Numbered from the stretch's first letter, positions 22,413 through 34,809 are shown. The stretch: 64,000 bases of DNA from Dichetophora obliterata (GCA_963920525.1 OY986436.1:10557001-10621000), one strand, 5' to 3'. Notes: a model not told the origin generated them from the letters alone. Numbers and translations are program-made.

Positions 22413-23212
22413 AAATAATGATCATTATTTTTAAAAAAATTAATAGGACAAAACGATAGGCATTGATTTTAATTTAGAATCAGAAAGTATTGTCTTAAAC
22501 AAAGTTGAAAGAAGGCTTAGTCTGGGTCAAAAATAATTTTACAGAATCCACAGTTTGCTGGTGATATGTTATGTAAAAAAAACTTTGTTGTTGTTAGCAA
22601 CCAGTGCTACTTTATGATCATATTTGGTATTGAGCTGAAAAACCAATTAAGCTTAAAAAACTAACACACCATTTCCAATTGTATTTAAAAAAAAAATTCT
22701 AAATATTCTCGGGGAATTAATTTTTCTCTATAATAAAGTTCTCCTATTCTAAATGGACTGGGAAAAGAATTATAAGGTAGTATTTCGTATTTTCGAATAA
22801 AGCTGTTTTGTCTTCATGAAGTTTTGTTTTGATTGTTAAATGCAAATTATTTCAAGCAATCAAACAAGAATAGAAGTGCTCAGGAAGGGTCTGTTGGAAT
22901 GAAATTCATTCAAGGTACCGTAATGTGTTAGAACTATGGGCAAACTATGAAGTTTTAAAAATTGATGGAGGTGTATGCTTGGTGCAAGAGTGCTGCATTA
23001 CGCTCTAATAAAGGCAACTAAGATTACCAATGTTTGCTGCGCACTACAAAACATGGATTTATTTTAAATGCTGTTTTTAATGATAGTGATGACCCAGGAA
23101 AGTGAGGTGATGCCCTTTGTCTCACCCCAGTATTTGAATGCTGCACAAAACATCAGACACAACATTGGAAATAAGTTTTAATCAATTTGAAATCCTTTAA
23201 ATCAGTGGTCCC
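22413..23212. other. Intergenic sequence, no gene seen
   Basis: AT-rich; a stretch around 22860-23100 has lower AT content and could be an old coding relic, but no family could be recognised in any frame. Confidence 0.3.
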
Positions 23213-23711
23213 CATTTCATAGTTCGCGAACTCGAGTTCGAATTCGAACATTACACCGACACGATCACACGTACGAAGTTCTCTTATTTAGTTGGCGCTG
23301 AGACTTTTTATTTGTAGAAAATTTTTAAAGACTGCCATAATGCTTTGTTTGCCAACGCACAGTGGCACATTAGAATATATTTTTTTTTAAAGGCACTATA
23401 CAAATATTGATCCTCAATATTCGTTTGTGGAAAATGAATAAAGTAATGCGTTAAAGTAGAGAAAGAATACCTTGAAAAATTTATTCAGGACTCATTGGAA
23501 TGTAAAAATTCACAAATTGATACAAATTAAAAAAAGGCTTCTTATTTTTGTTTCTTTATAATAATAAAATACTAAAAATTGTTTTTTGTAATAATATTAT
23601 AATTTTTGCTTAATACCTGTGCAACAATTTGTGTCAGTGCAGAGAGTGAGAGAGCTATTAACATAAGCACAAAATCCAAAAATTGTAGTAGTATGTGTTT
23701 GGGGACCACTG
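23213..23711. mobile_element. hAT-type non-autonomous element (499 bp)
   Basis: Terminal inverted repeats cagtggtcccca and its exact complement tggggaccactg, a classic hAT terminus. Flanking octamers ctttaaat and atgtaaat agree at six of eight positions, consistent with a decayed 8-bp target duplication. No transposase coding inside. Confidence 0.75.
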
Positions 23712-24649
23712 ATGTAAATACATGGTGTGATTTTGTTTTCGAATCGTATTTGCTTTTCGAATCGCATTACAGATTTTTAAGCCCTGTAGTTTTAAGCGAA
23801 AGTAGCAATAAAAGTTTCAATTCACTTGAAAAATGTGCAATACTTGCATTTTTGCACAGAACTCCCTCACAAGTTTTTGGCGGTAAAATTATCAACAAAT
23901 GTTATCACATTCTCCCTTTTATTTACCTTAAGAGGACCTCCTTTTGCCTCAGCAAAAACTCTTAATTTCGAAATTATTTTAGAATTTGAGGAATGGAAGA
24001 AGAGAAAAAACTCCCGAGGAGTTTTTGTTTAGAATAAGGGGAAAGGGAAAAATTCCCGGGAAATGCGCATTTAAAATCGGTCTAAAATTGAATTTATAAA
24101 TTCCATATGAAATTCGGAAAAGATCGACAGAAATTCTATACGAAGTTCAAATAAATTAATGGAAATTCGGAAATTTATTAAAAAATAAATCATCACTTAG
24201 AAAATTTTCCACGTATGATTTTTTTATTAGTATGCAATGGAAGTCAACAAAAAAGTTCATCTCTGAAACTTCCAAGAATATTGGTAAAAAGTCAAATGCT
24301 TATCGAAGTTCCAGAGATTTCCTATTAAAAAATATAAAGTTTAAAAATTACAGAAAAAATGGATACATAAAAAAAACTAGTAAGGAACTATCTTCGACTG
24401 AACCGAAGTTAAAATATGCCCCCCCCCTTTTCAATGTTGTGTTATTGTGATGACGTCACTTTTATGGGGCTTTTTTTCCTAATATTTAAAACTCAGAGTT
24501 CATATTAATTATGAAAGCTTTTGTGCCAAACGAATATCAAGTTTTACCAATATATTTTGGGATTTATGAAGATTTTGCTATTAAGTTAACGTCACTAGTT
24601 TTCAGGTTATTTTTTACTAAATTCTAAACATCGAGTGCGTAATTAAGAT

Positions 24650-24910
24650 TAAAACTTACTAGTATCGCCTGGGGTAGAAATTCGACTAACAGTAAAGCAG
24701 TAAACAGTAAAACAAAAATGAACTCTAACGTAGCGTATGTTTAGGCGTTGTAGCGTAGATTTGAGAAAACAATACATTAAAGCTGCATTGCGTAGATGAC
24801 AGTACTCGTTTGCCAATATTGAAGCGTAGAAGTTTGTGTGCCAACATAAACTCTTTACCATTATTGCATAAAAATTAACACAAACTTTGCCATTCCCGTA
24901 GCTTTACCTT
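24650..24910. repeat. Dispersed repeat (uninterrupted copy)
   Basis: Counterpart of the two halves at 9500-9617 and 12121-12260; contains acgtagcgtatgtttaggcg and attgcataaaaattaacaca. Serves as the unoccupied version for the mariner insertion, although it is diverged. Confidence 0.55.
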
Positions 24911-25532
24911 TTTTGGGAAGTGAGTTTCAGCGCTGAATTTAAAAACGTCGATTGGTTTTATGAATTCCCATTTATTTGAGCAACTTTTAAAGCAATGTTA
25001 ACTAGCTCGACCGTTCGAGAATGGCGAACGTTACTTTCATTCCAGTACTTCTCGAATGATTTGTAGAAACGACCCTACAAAAAATAGGTAACCAAAACTC
25101 CAACACAATCACAAGAATTTTTCTGTTTATCACCACATTCTCATATTCACACTGAAATGTCAGGGTCAAAATTTGTGAAACAAGGAAAAAAATTTAACAT
25201 TTTAGCAAGTGCATGTGAAAGAAAAAGAAGATATCATTTTTAAAAAAACGACAAATTTTGTATTTTACAATTCTTGGTTTCGCTAACGATAAAATAACAA
25301 AATCTGCAATAAAAAAACGAAAAAATCTTGAAATTGCTTACAGTTGGCACGCTGCTGGCCTTATAAACAAGTATATGCCAACAAGCACACTTGCAAATAT
25401 CAATAATGCAGTGAGTATTTCAACATTCGCCACATCTAATTGCACGCGCAAAATAACTAACAGTAACAGCATCAACAACAATAACAACAACAACTAAAAA
25501 TTTTATAATAAATTTAAAACATTTGTTTTAAG

Positions 25533-26293
25533 CATAGCTGTAAATAATGAGTGCTAATCGTAATCATTAGTAATTCAATTATTTTTTTAAAAAAGGTGAA
25601 ATAATTGATTAAGTACAATTCTTTTCTGTTTGTAATCGTAATCTTACGTAATTACGATTACAAATAATCAAAAAATATTTACGATTACTTCAGATTACGA
25701 AAATAATCAAAGATCCGACTACTTTTAGAAATTATTTTTGATTCTTTTTGATTATTTAAACAATTTCTAAAAGTAATCGGATTATTTTTCTCGATTACTT
25801 TTGATTATTTCTGAAATAATTACGATTACTTCAGATTACGAAACTAATCAAAAAGAATCAAAAGTAATCACGAAAAAAAAATCCAACTACTTTTAAAAAT
25901 TATTTTTGATTCTTTTTGATTATTTAAACAATTTATAAAAGTAGTCGGATTATTTTCTCGATTACTTTTGATTATTTCTGAAATAATTACGATTACTTCA
26001 GATTACGAAAATAATAAAAAAGAATCAAAAGTAATCAAGAAAAAAAATCCGACTACTTTTAGAAATTATTTTTGATTATTTAAACAATTTCTAAAAGTGG
26101 TCGGATTATTTGTTCTTGATTACTTTTGATTATTTTCGTAATTTCAAGTAATCATATTTATTTTTTTGATTATTTGTAATCGTAATAAATTACTTATTAT
26201 AAAATTCTCCCTCAAGGATTATATAATAATTACAATTCTTTTTAAAATATAATATAATTGATTACTAATCGTAATCGCAATTTAGCAGCTATG
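25533..26293. mobile_element. hAT-type MITE with exact 8-bp target duplication
   Basis: Ends catagctg (25533) and cagctatg (26293) are perfect inverted repeats, with similarity continuing for ~40 bp (taatcgtaatcattagtaat / attgattactaatcgtaat). The octamer gttttaag occurs directly outside both ends (25525-25532 and 26294-26301), the hAT target-site length. The interior is built of about three related 140-167 bp units containing acgattacttcagattacga and multiple inverted aataatcaaaa/ttttgattatt pairs, so nearly all of the element can fold. No coding. Confidence 0.9.
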
Positions 26294-26579
26294 GTTTTAA
26301 GACACCAACGGATTACATGCATTTCACGTATTTTAAGTACGTTAGATAAAACTGAGTTTTACGTTATATCTAACGGTTACACATAACTGAGTTTTCGGTT
26401 TTTGGTGAGTTTTGGTTACCTATATTGATAAAAACAACAACGTGTGAGAAAGTTGTGCCAGATCACACGTATACATGAGTTTCGGTTACTTTCGGTTCCC
26501 GCGCCTCTCCCTAGCATAACCAAAAATTTTTATGAAGAGAAGCGAAATTTCAATTTAGAAAAACCGTTTTGCTTTAAAT

Positions 26580-26826
26580 CTGTGGTCACAAGGAATAATG
26601 ACTAAACTCAAAATATCGTAAAAAAGCGATATAGAATTTAGTTTATTGCCAATTTTTGGAAGTATGTAGATGTCCATTTTTTGCCCAGAATTGATCATCA
26701 CATATGTATGCATGTATTTTGTTTGTAACGGTTCATATATTTCAAAAAAATTGGTCGTAGTTCGTGCAATTAAAATATCGTTTTTTACGATAATTTGAGT
26801 TTAGTCGTTATTCCTTGTGACTGCAG
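26580..26826 (+). mobile_element. 247-bp MITE, copy B
   Basis: Ends ctgtggtcacaaggaataat and, inverted, ttattccttgtgactgcag; AAAT on both sides. The inner arms contain aaaatatcg and cgatatt motifs around ttacgat. Opposite orientation to copy A, 4.4 kb away. Confidence 0.8.
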
Positions 26827-26858
26827 AAATAACCGATAGTCTTCTTGTAGATGAGCTA

Positions 26859-27360
26859 CTGAGGGCCGATTATGCAACTCGAAGTACTTCGTTTTCAATT
26901 CGCTTTCAGCTAATCGCCTCGATGAGAGCTATGCAGTTCGATGAGAACCAGCATTTCAATTGCAGTCATTCCCAAAAAATTTGACAGGGACTATTCCTGC
27001 TTTGTGTGACATGAAACTCTGCAAATCTTAGAAGACAGTTTGTTAAACAAATTAACGTAAACCACTTGTTAAAAAAACTTAATATCACATTATTTTATTA
27101 GTTTTACTTACTTTTTCGTATTTAATTGACTTTTTGCGTTCTCTACTTTGTGTCAAATCCGCCAAGAAATGGCAGTCGTATTCATAAACGAATAATAGCT
27201 CTAATTCTCCCCTAAACTTCATATTAGGGCGGATTCGAACACAAACGACAGAGGCGAGTTGCATATAGTAAAATTAAAATTTAATAGTAAATAGCATAAT
27301 AGTAAAATTTAATTCCGCTTCCATTTTCGATAGGAGCCAAATTGCGTAATCGGCTCTCTG
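26859..27360. mobile_element. ~500-bp element with inverted ends GAGGGCCGATTATGCAA
   Basis: Left end ctgagggccgattatgcaac, right end (inverted) cagagagccgattacgcaat. No target duplication identified; no coding capacity recognised. Confidence 0.6.
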
Positions 27361-27372
27361 GTTCCTATTATT

Positions 27373-28487
27373 CAGGGTTGTTTGGAGTCAAAATTGTTTA
27401 TCGGAATAGCAAAACGATTCCGATATTTAATGGCGCTGTGAAATCCAATCAGTTTTGACACTTTTCTAACATAAAAGGGGTATTCACGGGTTGATGCGAA
27501 ACGCAGTTGCGACGATGCGAAAATGCATGATTGCGAACTTTCGCATTACACACTGCTCAAACCAATTGCGAGAATGTACAAGCAGTGATGCTAAACAGAT
27601 GATTCATGTTTTGGTTGTTTTCCAACGTAGTTGCCACCTGGGTATTACTTTAAAAAGGTTAAGTTTGTACGTTGATTTTAATAACTTTTTATGATTTTGA
27701 AATAAGGTGGCAATATATTTACTGCTCATTCGACATTTAATTTTATTGCATAATTAAGTTGCAATATTGATGTTCACGCATTAGTGCGCAAATTATCTTG
27801 CATTTTCACACTCTTGCAATTCGCAACAACTTGTGCATACCCCTAAAGAACTGCGATGTTCGAATCAGCACTGTTCAGCTAAATTTGTTTTATGAAGTTT
27901 TGTGTTTGATTGCACAAATTGAAACATTTTGCGTGTATTGGCATACATTTACAAAAGTAATGAAAAAGTTAAAAGGCGCATTGTAAGGGGTCATAGTAAT
28001 CCTCTGAAGCTACTAGAGTCGGCGTTTGAGCTTTGTGCAGATTCGTGGCCCAATAATTCTTAAACAAGGTTCATTCACTTTGGTGTTGGAAACTATGAAA
28101 TCTCACTCACTTTTTCATCAACTTCTCTCGTGCTTTTATTATCCGCATCGCTCAGATTTTTAGCAGAAGGCTCATCCAGGAAAATATCAGTGTGTGTTTG
28201 TTTTTTTTTTTGTTTTCCCATAAAGTAAGAATAATTTTACAAATTTGAACACTTTCGCATTGAACAATTTAATATTCTTAGATGTTTTTGAATTAATCAG
28301 TAACAATTAATACACATTTTAACATTCCGCTAGTGAGTAGTTGACCAGTTTGTTTCCGATTAAATCGGTTTCTGCAACTCTTTAAACCTATGCAAATTCC
28401 GATTCGAACTAAAAACCGGAATGTTTATCTAATTTCTACCGGAATCAAAACCGATTCCGGCAATTAACGGATTCCACAACAACCCTG
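27373..28487. mobile_element. hAT-like element (CAGGGTTGTT ends), hosts another MITE
   Basis: The left end cagggttgtttggagtc matches, inverted, gattccacaacaaccctg ending at 28487, and cggaat/attccg motifs recur beside both ends. The interior is non-coding and contains the element at 27476-27844. No intact 8-bp duplication is visible outside. Confidence 0.65.
27476..27844. mobile_element. 369-bp MITE nested in the hAT-like element
   Basis: Ends aggggtattcac and, inverted, aggggtatgcac. The terminal sequence is shared with the element at 33474-33918, suggesting one superfamily. The subterminal sequence is rich in ttgcga/tcgcaa motifs. Confidence 0.65.
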
Positions 28488-28489
28488 AT

Positions 28490-28660
28490 TAATTCTACCA
28501 ACATGTCTTCCTAACATATTCACCTCCTTTCAGTGAGCATTTTGGGACCCCCAACAAAAAACTCACTAAATGAAGAAAATTGCCGAAAACAGTTCATAGC
28601 TGTATTACCCAAGAGGTGATACTTAGAGGAGTTAAATTTATAAGATCGTCTCATTATGTT
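28490..28660. repeat. Dispersed repeat related to 12560-12720
   Basis: Shares ccccaacaaaaa, aatgaagaaaattg and cgaaaacagttc with the intronic copy, in the same orientation. No coding. Confidence 0.55.
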
Positions 28661-28701
28661 TTCATCCTTAACTTTCAAGGTTATTTTCTCAAAACAGCAC
28701 C

Positions 28702-29042
28702 ATTATTTTTTATGACCCAGTTTTTTTTGTCGTGAACAATTTTCTATACATACACTATACATTAGTTTAACCTCAGACCAATGACCCAGTTTTTTTTCTT
28801 AAACAATTTTCTACACATGCGCTATACAATATCTATCTATCTGTCTATTAGCTAAACCTCAGACCAACTTCTTTTAACATTGCACTAAATGCAAGCACTG
28901 TTTTTTTTTTGCTTGGAGAAAGAAGTAAGATCGGAAAATCACTTTTATACATAAAACCTTTGCTCTGAGGTTAAAATAGTGTATAGCGGATGTATAGAAA
29001 ATCGTCCAAGGAAAAAAAAACTGTGTCATAAAACAATAAAAA
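28702..29042. repeat. Foldback repeat, left arm partly duplicated
   Basis: The left arm (tatgacccagttttttttg ... tttaacctcagacca) is mirrored by the right arm (ctctgaggttaaaatagtg ... aaactgtgtcata). The left arm is present twice in tandem (28710-28785 and 28786-28865), the right once. Confidence 0.7.
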
Positions 29043-29480
29043 ACGTGTTGTTTTTTTGAGAAAATTGCCTTGATAGTTGAATTTTATGAGAATAAAGTTT
29101 ATTTTTTGACTTTATGTGCTCATAACTTTTTTAGTTGTGACTTAATGGCAAAATTTTGCGGTAATAAATTGAAGAAAATTCAATTTTCTTGACAAAAAAT
29201 TATCAAATTTGGTAATCGGTGTAGACTAGGGAAGGCAATTTTTGGAGTTTTTTCGATCCCGGGATTTTCGGGATCTGAAAATATAATCCCGGAATCCCGG
29301 GACCGTCACGAAATTCAAGAAGTTTTTCTTTCGTTATAGTATAGTCAAATTGATATACCAAAGAAGCACAATTTGTACCTATTCAAAAAAAAAAAAACCA
29401 AACAAAATGTGACCAATCATATATCTTCAGTAATTTATAACATAGTTTTTGTAATACATGCACAGTTACATATTTTTGGT

Positions 29481-29843
29481 TTAAGCTTAGTATGCTGCAC
29501 AAGCGAAAAGAAATCTTCCGTAAGAAATGCATCGCGTTTTTGACACCGAGAAGTTAGCGAATTTTTTTTTCGTTGATTAGTACGCTGTTGAACTGAAAAA
29601 ATTGTTCAATGCAGCCAAGTTCACAACCATGATTGGAGAGTTAAAATGTCAAAATTTCGCTGGCTTTTATGTGACCGTACATTTATTTAATTGGCGTGGA
29701 AATTTGACACTCAACAATAATGTTCAACTAACACATTCAACAAACGTTCTAGTAAGTATGTGCTAGTGTTGAGTCTACACCAAAATTTCGCGTGTAGAAT
29801 AAAATGCCTAAAAATGTTTGTTCCTACAGCATACTAAGCTTAA
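29481..29843. mobile_element. ~363-bp MITE
   Basis: Exact 17-bp inverted ends ttaagcttagtatgctg (29481-29497) and cagcatactaagcttaa (29827-29843). Additional inner inverted pair around gacactcaaca / tgttgagtct. No coding. Confidence 0.7.
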
Positions 29844-29959
29844 GCAGTAACTGCCTACATAAATTATTTTATATCAGTATTTAAACAACAATTTTTTTAA
29901 CATTAAATTTTTTTAGATTGATTATTGTTCAATTATCCTTCAATAAATAAATTCCGTTT

Positions 29960-30310
29960 ATAATACAGATTTTACAACGCTTAAAACCTGGTGCGCCAGA
30001 GTAAATTTAATTAAGAAGAGTAACTTTAAGCACGATTTTTCTTGAAACATACCTTTTCAAAACTGGCTACACTACTGAAAACAAACTTATCGTCCAATGA
30101 AAATTTTTTTCAATCTGTTCCTATTGCAATTCAACACATCTTTTACCAAAATGAGCGTCTTTGGAAAACTTGTCTAGGTTTTACACGCAACAATATGGTC
30201 AAATAAAATGTTAATTTTACAACTTTTTTCCCACGCTTCGTAATTTTCTTAATTTTCCATTTTGGTAAAAGATGTGCATTCAAGAGTCTTTCTTCGAAAG
30301 CATTTTATTT
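29960..30310 (+). repeat. Dispersed repeat, copy 1
   Basis: Parallels 44695-44990 in the same orientation: both contain tggtgcgccagagta, gagtaactttaa, gaaacata and cttttaccaaaat, then gcttc and gattttcttaatttt-like motifs. Copies are diverged; no coding. Confidence 0.6.
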
Positions 30311-30809
30311 TCAGGCGATCAGCGTGATGATGTAAAATTAACATGCAAATTACATTTTTTGAGTATGTAATAGAATTTTTTTAGAAAACATCTTCTAAAA
30401 TATGCCTTAATTTTAAACTCCCTTTATTTATAAGCTATACTACATTCAAATTAAAATAAAAAAGTCAATACATTTAAGTAAAAAATAAATACAATACTCT
30501 TTCTACTTAGAGCTCAGTAAAAATATTCCTTCTTTTGATCAAAATACGATCTTTATGAAATTAAAGCATTAATGGTTTTATCCCCTAACTTAGACCTTAA
30601 TTAATTGCATATAAGACGAGGAATCACCCTTTACATTATAATCTCCTAGGTCTGGCCCACCCTGTATAACATAGAATTGGTGAGGAACGGGCATTTTTCT
30701 ATAGCGATTTAACCGAACTTTCAGTAAAAAAAAATTTACGGAATTCGATTGGAAAATGACGGAGATATTGGCGTGCAAAATCAGAACTTAAAATTTCCTT
30801 GGATGGAAC

Positions 30810-30917
30810 GCATAAAAAATGAGCATTTGCTCCGACTCGATTTTTCATGTAAAAATTCATAGACACTCTTGATTTTACTTGAAAAATCGAGTCGGAGCAA
30901 ATGCTCATTTTTTATGC
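30810..30917. repeat. 45-bp near-perfect inverted repeat with 18-nt loop
   Basis: Arm 30810-30854 begins gcataaaaaatgagcatttg; arm 30873-30917 is its reverse complement with a single mismatch (catgt/caagt). The spacer is 18 nt. It is a compact hairpin rather than a long MITE. No second copy was found in the window. Confidence 0.85.
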
Positions 30918-30937
30918 ATTCCTATGCAGTCTTAAGA

Positions 30938-31050
30938 AAATGTGTTGTACTAAGAATATCTTTAGTTTTCAAGATATCGCAATAATTTTGATGTCAAAAT
31001 AACATGTATTTTTTTTAACATACTATCTGTACAAAATTTTTACCGCAAAA
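30938..31050 (+). repeat. Diverged single copy of the 32543 tandem unit's left part
   Basis: tagttttcaagatatcgcaa and ataattttgatgtcaaaata parallel the start of the units at 32543, 32938 and 33329. Lacks the MITE that those units carry. Confidence 0.55.
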
Positions 31051-31070
31051 GCTTTCGTATACCGTTATTT

Positions 31071-31880
31071 TTATACCCCCTTACTTTTATGTATTGACTT
31101 TGTCACTCCGTTTGTAACACCGATAAGGAGGCGTGGCAGGTATAAAAAGGTGTATATGTATTTTTGATCAGCATCTCCTCCTGAGTCGATTTAGTCATGT
31201 ACGTCTGGCTGTCTGTCCGTTTGTACGTAATTTCAGAGCTATCGTAGCCAAATTCAATATATAAGTTCTTTATTCAAAAATAAAGATCAAGTTTGAAAAT
31301 TAGCAAAATCGGATAAAAATCACGCCTACCTCCCATACAAAGCAACTTTATCAAAACGGTAAAATCTCTTTAAGTTCCACCAAAATTTGCTTTATAAAGC
31401 ACATATGCTTTAACCTGTACTATGCACTTTGAATATAAAGATTTGTAAAAATTCAATGAAAACTACGTCTACCTCCCATACAAAATGACTATGAAACTAG
31501 TAAAATCTCCTTAAATTCCACAAAAATTAAGAAAATTACTTCAAAATTTGCATATACGCTTTAACCTGTAATGTGCACTATAAATATAAAGATTTATAAA
31601 AATCCAATGAAAACTACGTCTATCTCCCATACAAAGTGACTTTATGAAACCAGTAAAATCTCCTTAAATTCCACAAAAATAAGCACAATGGCTTAAAACT
31701 TTGTAAATTTGTTTTAACCTTAACTATGCACTCGATGTTTGCAGTTTAAAATACAAAAAAATGAAAACTCCGGTCATCTCCCATACAAACTGACATTGTC
31801 ATGATAGATAAAAGCTTTTTAATTCCATAAACATTAATGTTTAAACTTGATATTGTTTACATAAGCTTAAATAAATAAAA
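31071..31880 (+). repeat. Dispersed repeat with TATACC/TCCGTC head and four ~150-bp internal units
   Basis: Starts ttataccccc, passes gtctggctgtctgtccgttt and then holds four units centred on ctcccataca at about 31330, 31473, 31624 and 31778. An inverted, shorter copy lies at 34310-34809. The GTCY-rich head recalls Drosophila mini-me/DINE-1 type elements, but that assignment is only a resemblance. Confidence 0.6.
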
Positions 31881-32542
31881 AGAATTCTGCGTCATGATAC
31901 AAAGAACTACAGATAAAGTATTGCGCATGTCCGCCATCTTTGCTTTGACGTGCAAGGTGCTCATTGGTTGCAACGCAGTCACAATTTATTTATAGGTTGC
32001 AAAGACTTTAAAATGCCTAAATTTTCTTATGAAAACTTGTTTTACTGAAATGAAATAAATATTGTTAAATAAAGCACATGTCCAAAATAAAGTAAATATA
32101 TTTTTTAGTACTGTTTGTGAAAAAAATTTGCATATTTTGTAGGGACGTTTTTTCCCCTTTTTACCGATTTACACAAAAAGCGGCTACGTTCCTTGATGTG
32201 CTAGACAGAATTTTGACTGTTTGTTTATTTTCATTTTGCTATCTTCGTCTCTTTTTGACATTTTCTTTTGAATGTATTCATCAAGTGTCACATTTGATGA
32301 GCACCAATGACGAGGTGCGCAGTAATTTTTGTTCGTTGCGCCGGGAATATATTATCTGTAGTTTTTTGTATCATGATTCTGCATTTCAAATGTGAAATAT
32401 TGGGATAAAAACCACACCTTATAAAAGTGACGTCACCAAAATAATACAATATTCAAGACTTTGAATAAACCTAAAATACGGCCGAGGGGGTATTTTAACT
32501 ACGTTAATCCTTACTACTTGTTAATCAATTCATACAAAAAGA

Positions 32543-33738
32543 CGTTGTTCTGAGAAAATCTATAGTTTTCGATATATCGGAATAATTTTGATATCGAAAA
32601 TAACGGAAATTTTTCATAATTTACTATTTGTAAAAAAATTACACCATTACCATAGGGGTACTCACAATGTTGTGTGTTTGCCCTTGTATTGTGTATTTTT
32701 GATATATATTTGATACTTGTAGTAAATTTTGTAAAATTACAAAAACAAAATGCGCAGTGTTCAAAATACAATCCTGTAGCAAAAATACAACGACAAATCC
32801 CTATTGTATTCTTGGTAAATTTCGTTGTGTATTTGATCAGCTGATCGCAAAAGCATTTCTACTCAACATAGAGGAAGCTACCGGATGCGCTGTGAGTTTA
32901 TTTAATAAAAAATAATATTTTCTGGATCTGAAAAATACGTTGTTCTGAGAAAATCTATAGTTTTCGATATATCGGAATAATTTTGATATCGAAAATAACG
33001 AAAATTTTTAATAATTTACGATTTTAAAAAATGACATCATCACAATAGGGGTATTCACGATGTTGTGTATTTGCCCTTGTATTGTGTATTTTTGCTAAAT
33101 TTGATATTTGTAGTTAATTTTGTAAGATTACAAAAACAAAATGCGCAGTGTTCACAATACAACCCTGTAGCAAAAATACAACGTCAAAACCCTATTGTAT
33201 TCTTAGCAAATTTCGTTGTGCATTTGATCAGCTGATCGCAAAAACATTTCTACTCAACATAGAGGAGGCTACCGGATGCGCTGTGAGTTTATTTAATAAA
33301 AAATAATATTTTCTGAATCTGAAAAATACGTTGTTCTGAGAAAATCTATAGTTTTCGATATATCGGAATAATTTTGATATCGAAAATAACGGAAATTTTT
33401 CATAATTTACTATTTGTAAAAAATATAAAATTTTTCATAATTTACTATTTGTAAAAAATTACACCATCACTATAGGGGTATTCACAATGTTGTGTATTTG
33501 CCCTTGTATTGTGTATTTTTGCTAAATTTGGTATTTGTAGTATATTTTGTAAAATTACAAAAAAAAAAAATGCGCAGTGTTCAAAAGACAACCCTGTAGC
33601 AAAAATACAACGTCAAAACTCTATTGTATTCTTAGCAAATTTCGTTGTGCATTTTATTAGCTGATCACAAAAACATTTCTACTCAACATAGAGGAAGCTA
33701 CCGGATGCACTGTGAGCTTTTTTAATAAAAAATAATAT
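32543..33738 (+). repeat. Three tandem copies of a ~395-bp unit
   Basis: Unit starts cgttgttctgagaaaatcta at 32543, 32938 and 33329; periods 395 and 391. Each unit contains the left part of a MITE beginning aggggta(t/c)tcac at 32654, 33047 and 33474. The third copy has an internal 30-bp duplication near 33412-33460 (cataatttactatttgtaaa twice). Confidence 0.85.
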
Positions 33739-33918
33739 AATTTAGTGTTTCGTTTTTATTTCATTTTATTTCAATTTATATTTTCGAACAAAAGAGTACG
33801 TACAAAAATCAGCTGATTTTAAAAAATTTTATTAAAGGACTTTATTAAAGGTTCGTTCACAATTAGTTGTAAATTTTGTAAACATTTATCAGAAATACAC
33901 CACATCGTGAATACCCTT
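33474..33918. mobile_element. 445-bp MITE, the only copy with both ends
   Basis: Left end aggggtattcacaatgttgt; right end aaatacaccacatcgtgaat followed by accctt, its inverted match. The two preceding tandem units carry only the left part, so tandem duplication followed MITE insertion. The interior has gatcagctgatc. Confidence 0.65.
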
Positions 33919-34309
33919 GATGTATATTAACACATGTCACATTAAAAATGCTTATCGTAGGGTATCCTTAAGAGATGGCTAAAAATGTATTCTTCCTTTT
34001 ACATCATGTCATTCCATCTCCTATAGTTTAGCTGTACGAGATATAATTACTGATCTTTTTACGCTCAAGTCAAGGTCACCAATCTAAAATCCAATCATAT
34101 TGCGCAAGCCTCCTCACCCAGACCTTTCATCCGATACCTCATTTTACACCTCTTACTAAAATTAATAAATATTTTAAATACTCATATTTCTGGTCATAGG
34201 TCATCAATTTAAAATCGGAACAAGTTACTGCACATCTATGGTGCAGTACCTTTTGAATGATATGCGTTTCATAACCCTTCTTCTAAAATAAATATTAAAA
34301 ATTGTACTA

Positions 34310-34809
34310 TAAACTTTTGATGTTCACGTATTAATATAGAAGATTTGCAAATTTTTAAGCCATTGCACTTATTTTTGTGGAATTTAAGGAATTTTACCGT
34401 TTTCATAAAGTCACGCTGTATGGGAGATAGGCGTGGTTTTCATTCAATTTTTATAAATTTCATAATCTGAGTAGCTTATGTGCAAAATTTGAAATCATTA
34501 GATTAATTGTTGTAGATTTCAAACAGATATTTTACGAAATTTGAAAAATTTGTACGGGAGGTAGGAGTGGTTTTTATCCGATTTGGCTCATTTTCAGACT
34601 TGATCTTTATGTTTTTTTAAAAAGTTCATATAGTGAATTTCGTTACGATAGCACTAAAATTACGGCTGTTAACGTGATCACAGACGGACATGACGAAATC
34701 GACTCAGGAGGAGATTCTGATCAAGAATATTTATATACTTTTTTGTATACCTGCCATGTCTCCTTATCCTTATCCGGAGTGACAAAGTAGCATTACGCGT
34801 GGGGGTATA
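34310..34809 (-). repeat. Inverted, shorter copy of the 31071 repeat
   Basis: Ends gggggtata at 34809. Contains gactcaggaggagattctga (the complement of a stretch near 31170-31190) and two units with tatgggagataggcgtgg and gtacgggaggtaggagtgg. Confidence 0.6.

Noticed and set aside
25534..26292. CRISPR-like array (repeated ~30-nt words)
   Set aside because: Eukaryotic context, repeats are inverted and irregularly spaced, and a hAT target duplication explains the block.
29240..29310. GATCCCGGGATT palindromes as an element terminus or regulatory site
   Set aside because: Short nested gatcccggg/cccgggat words, but no matching far end or second copy found.
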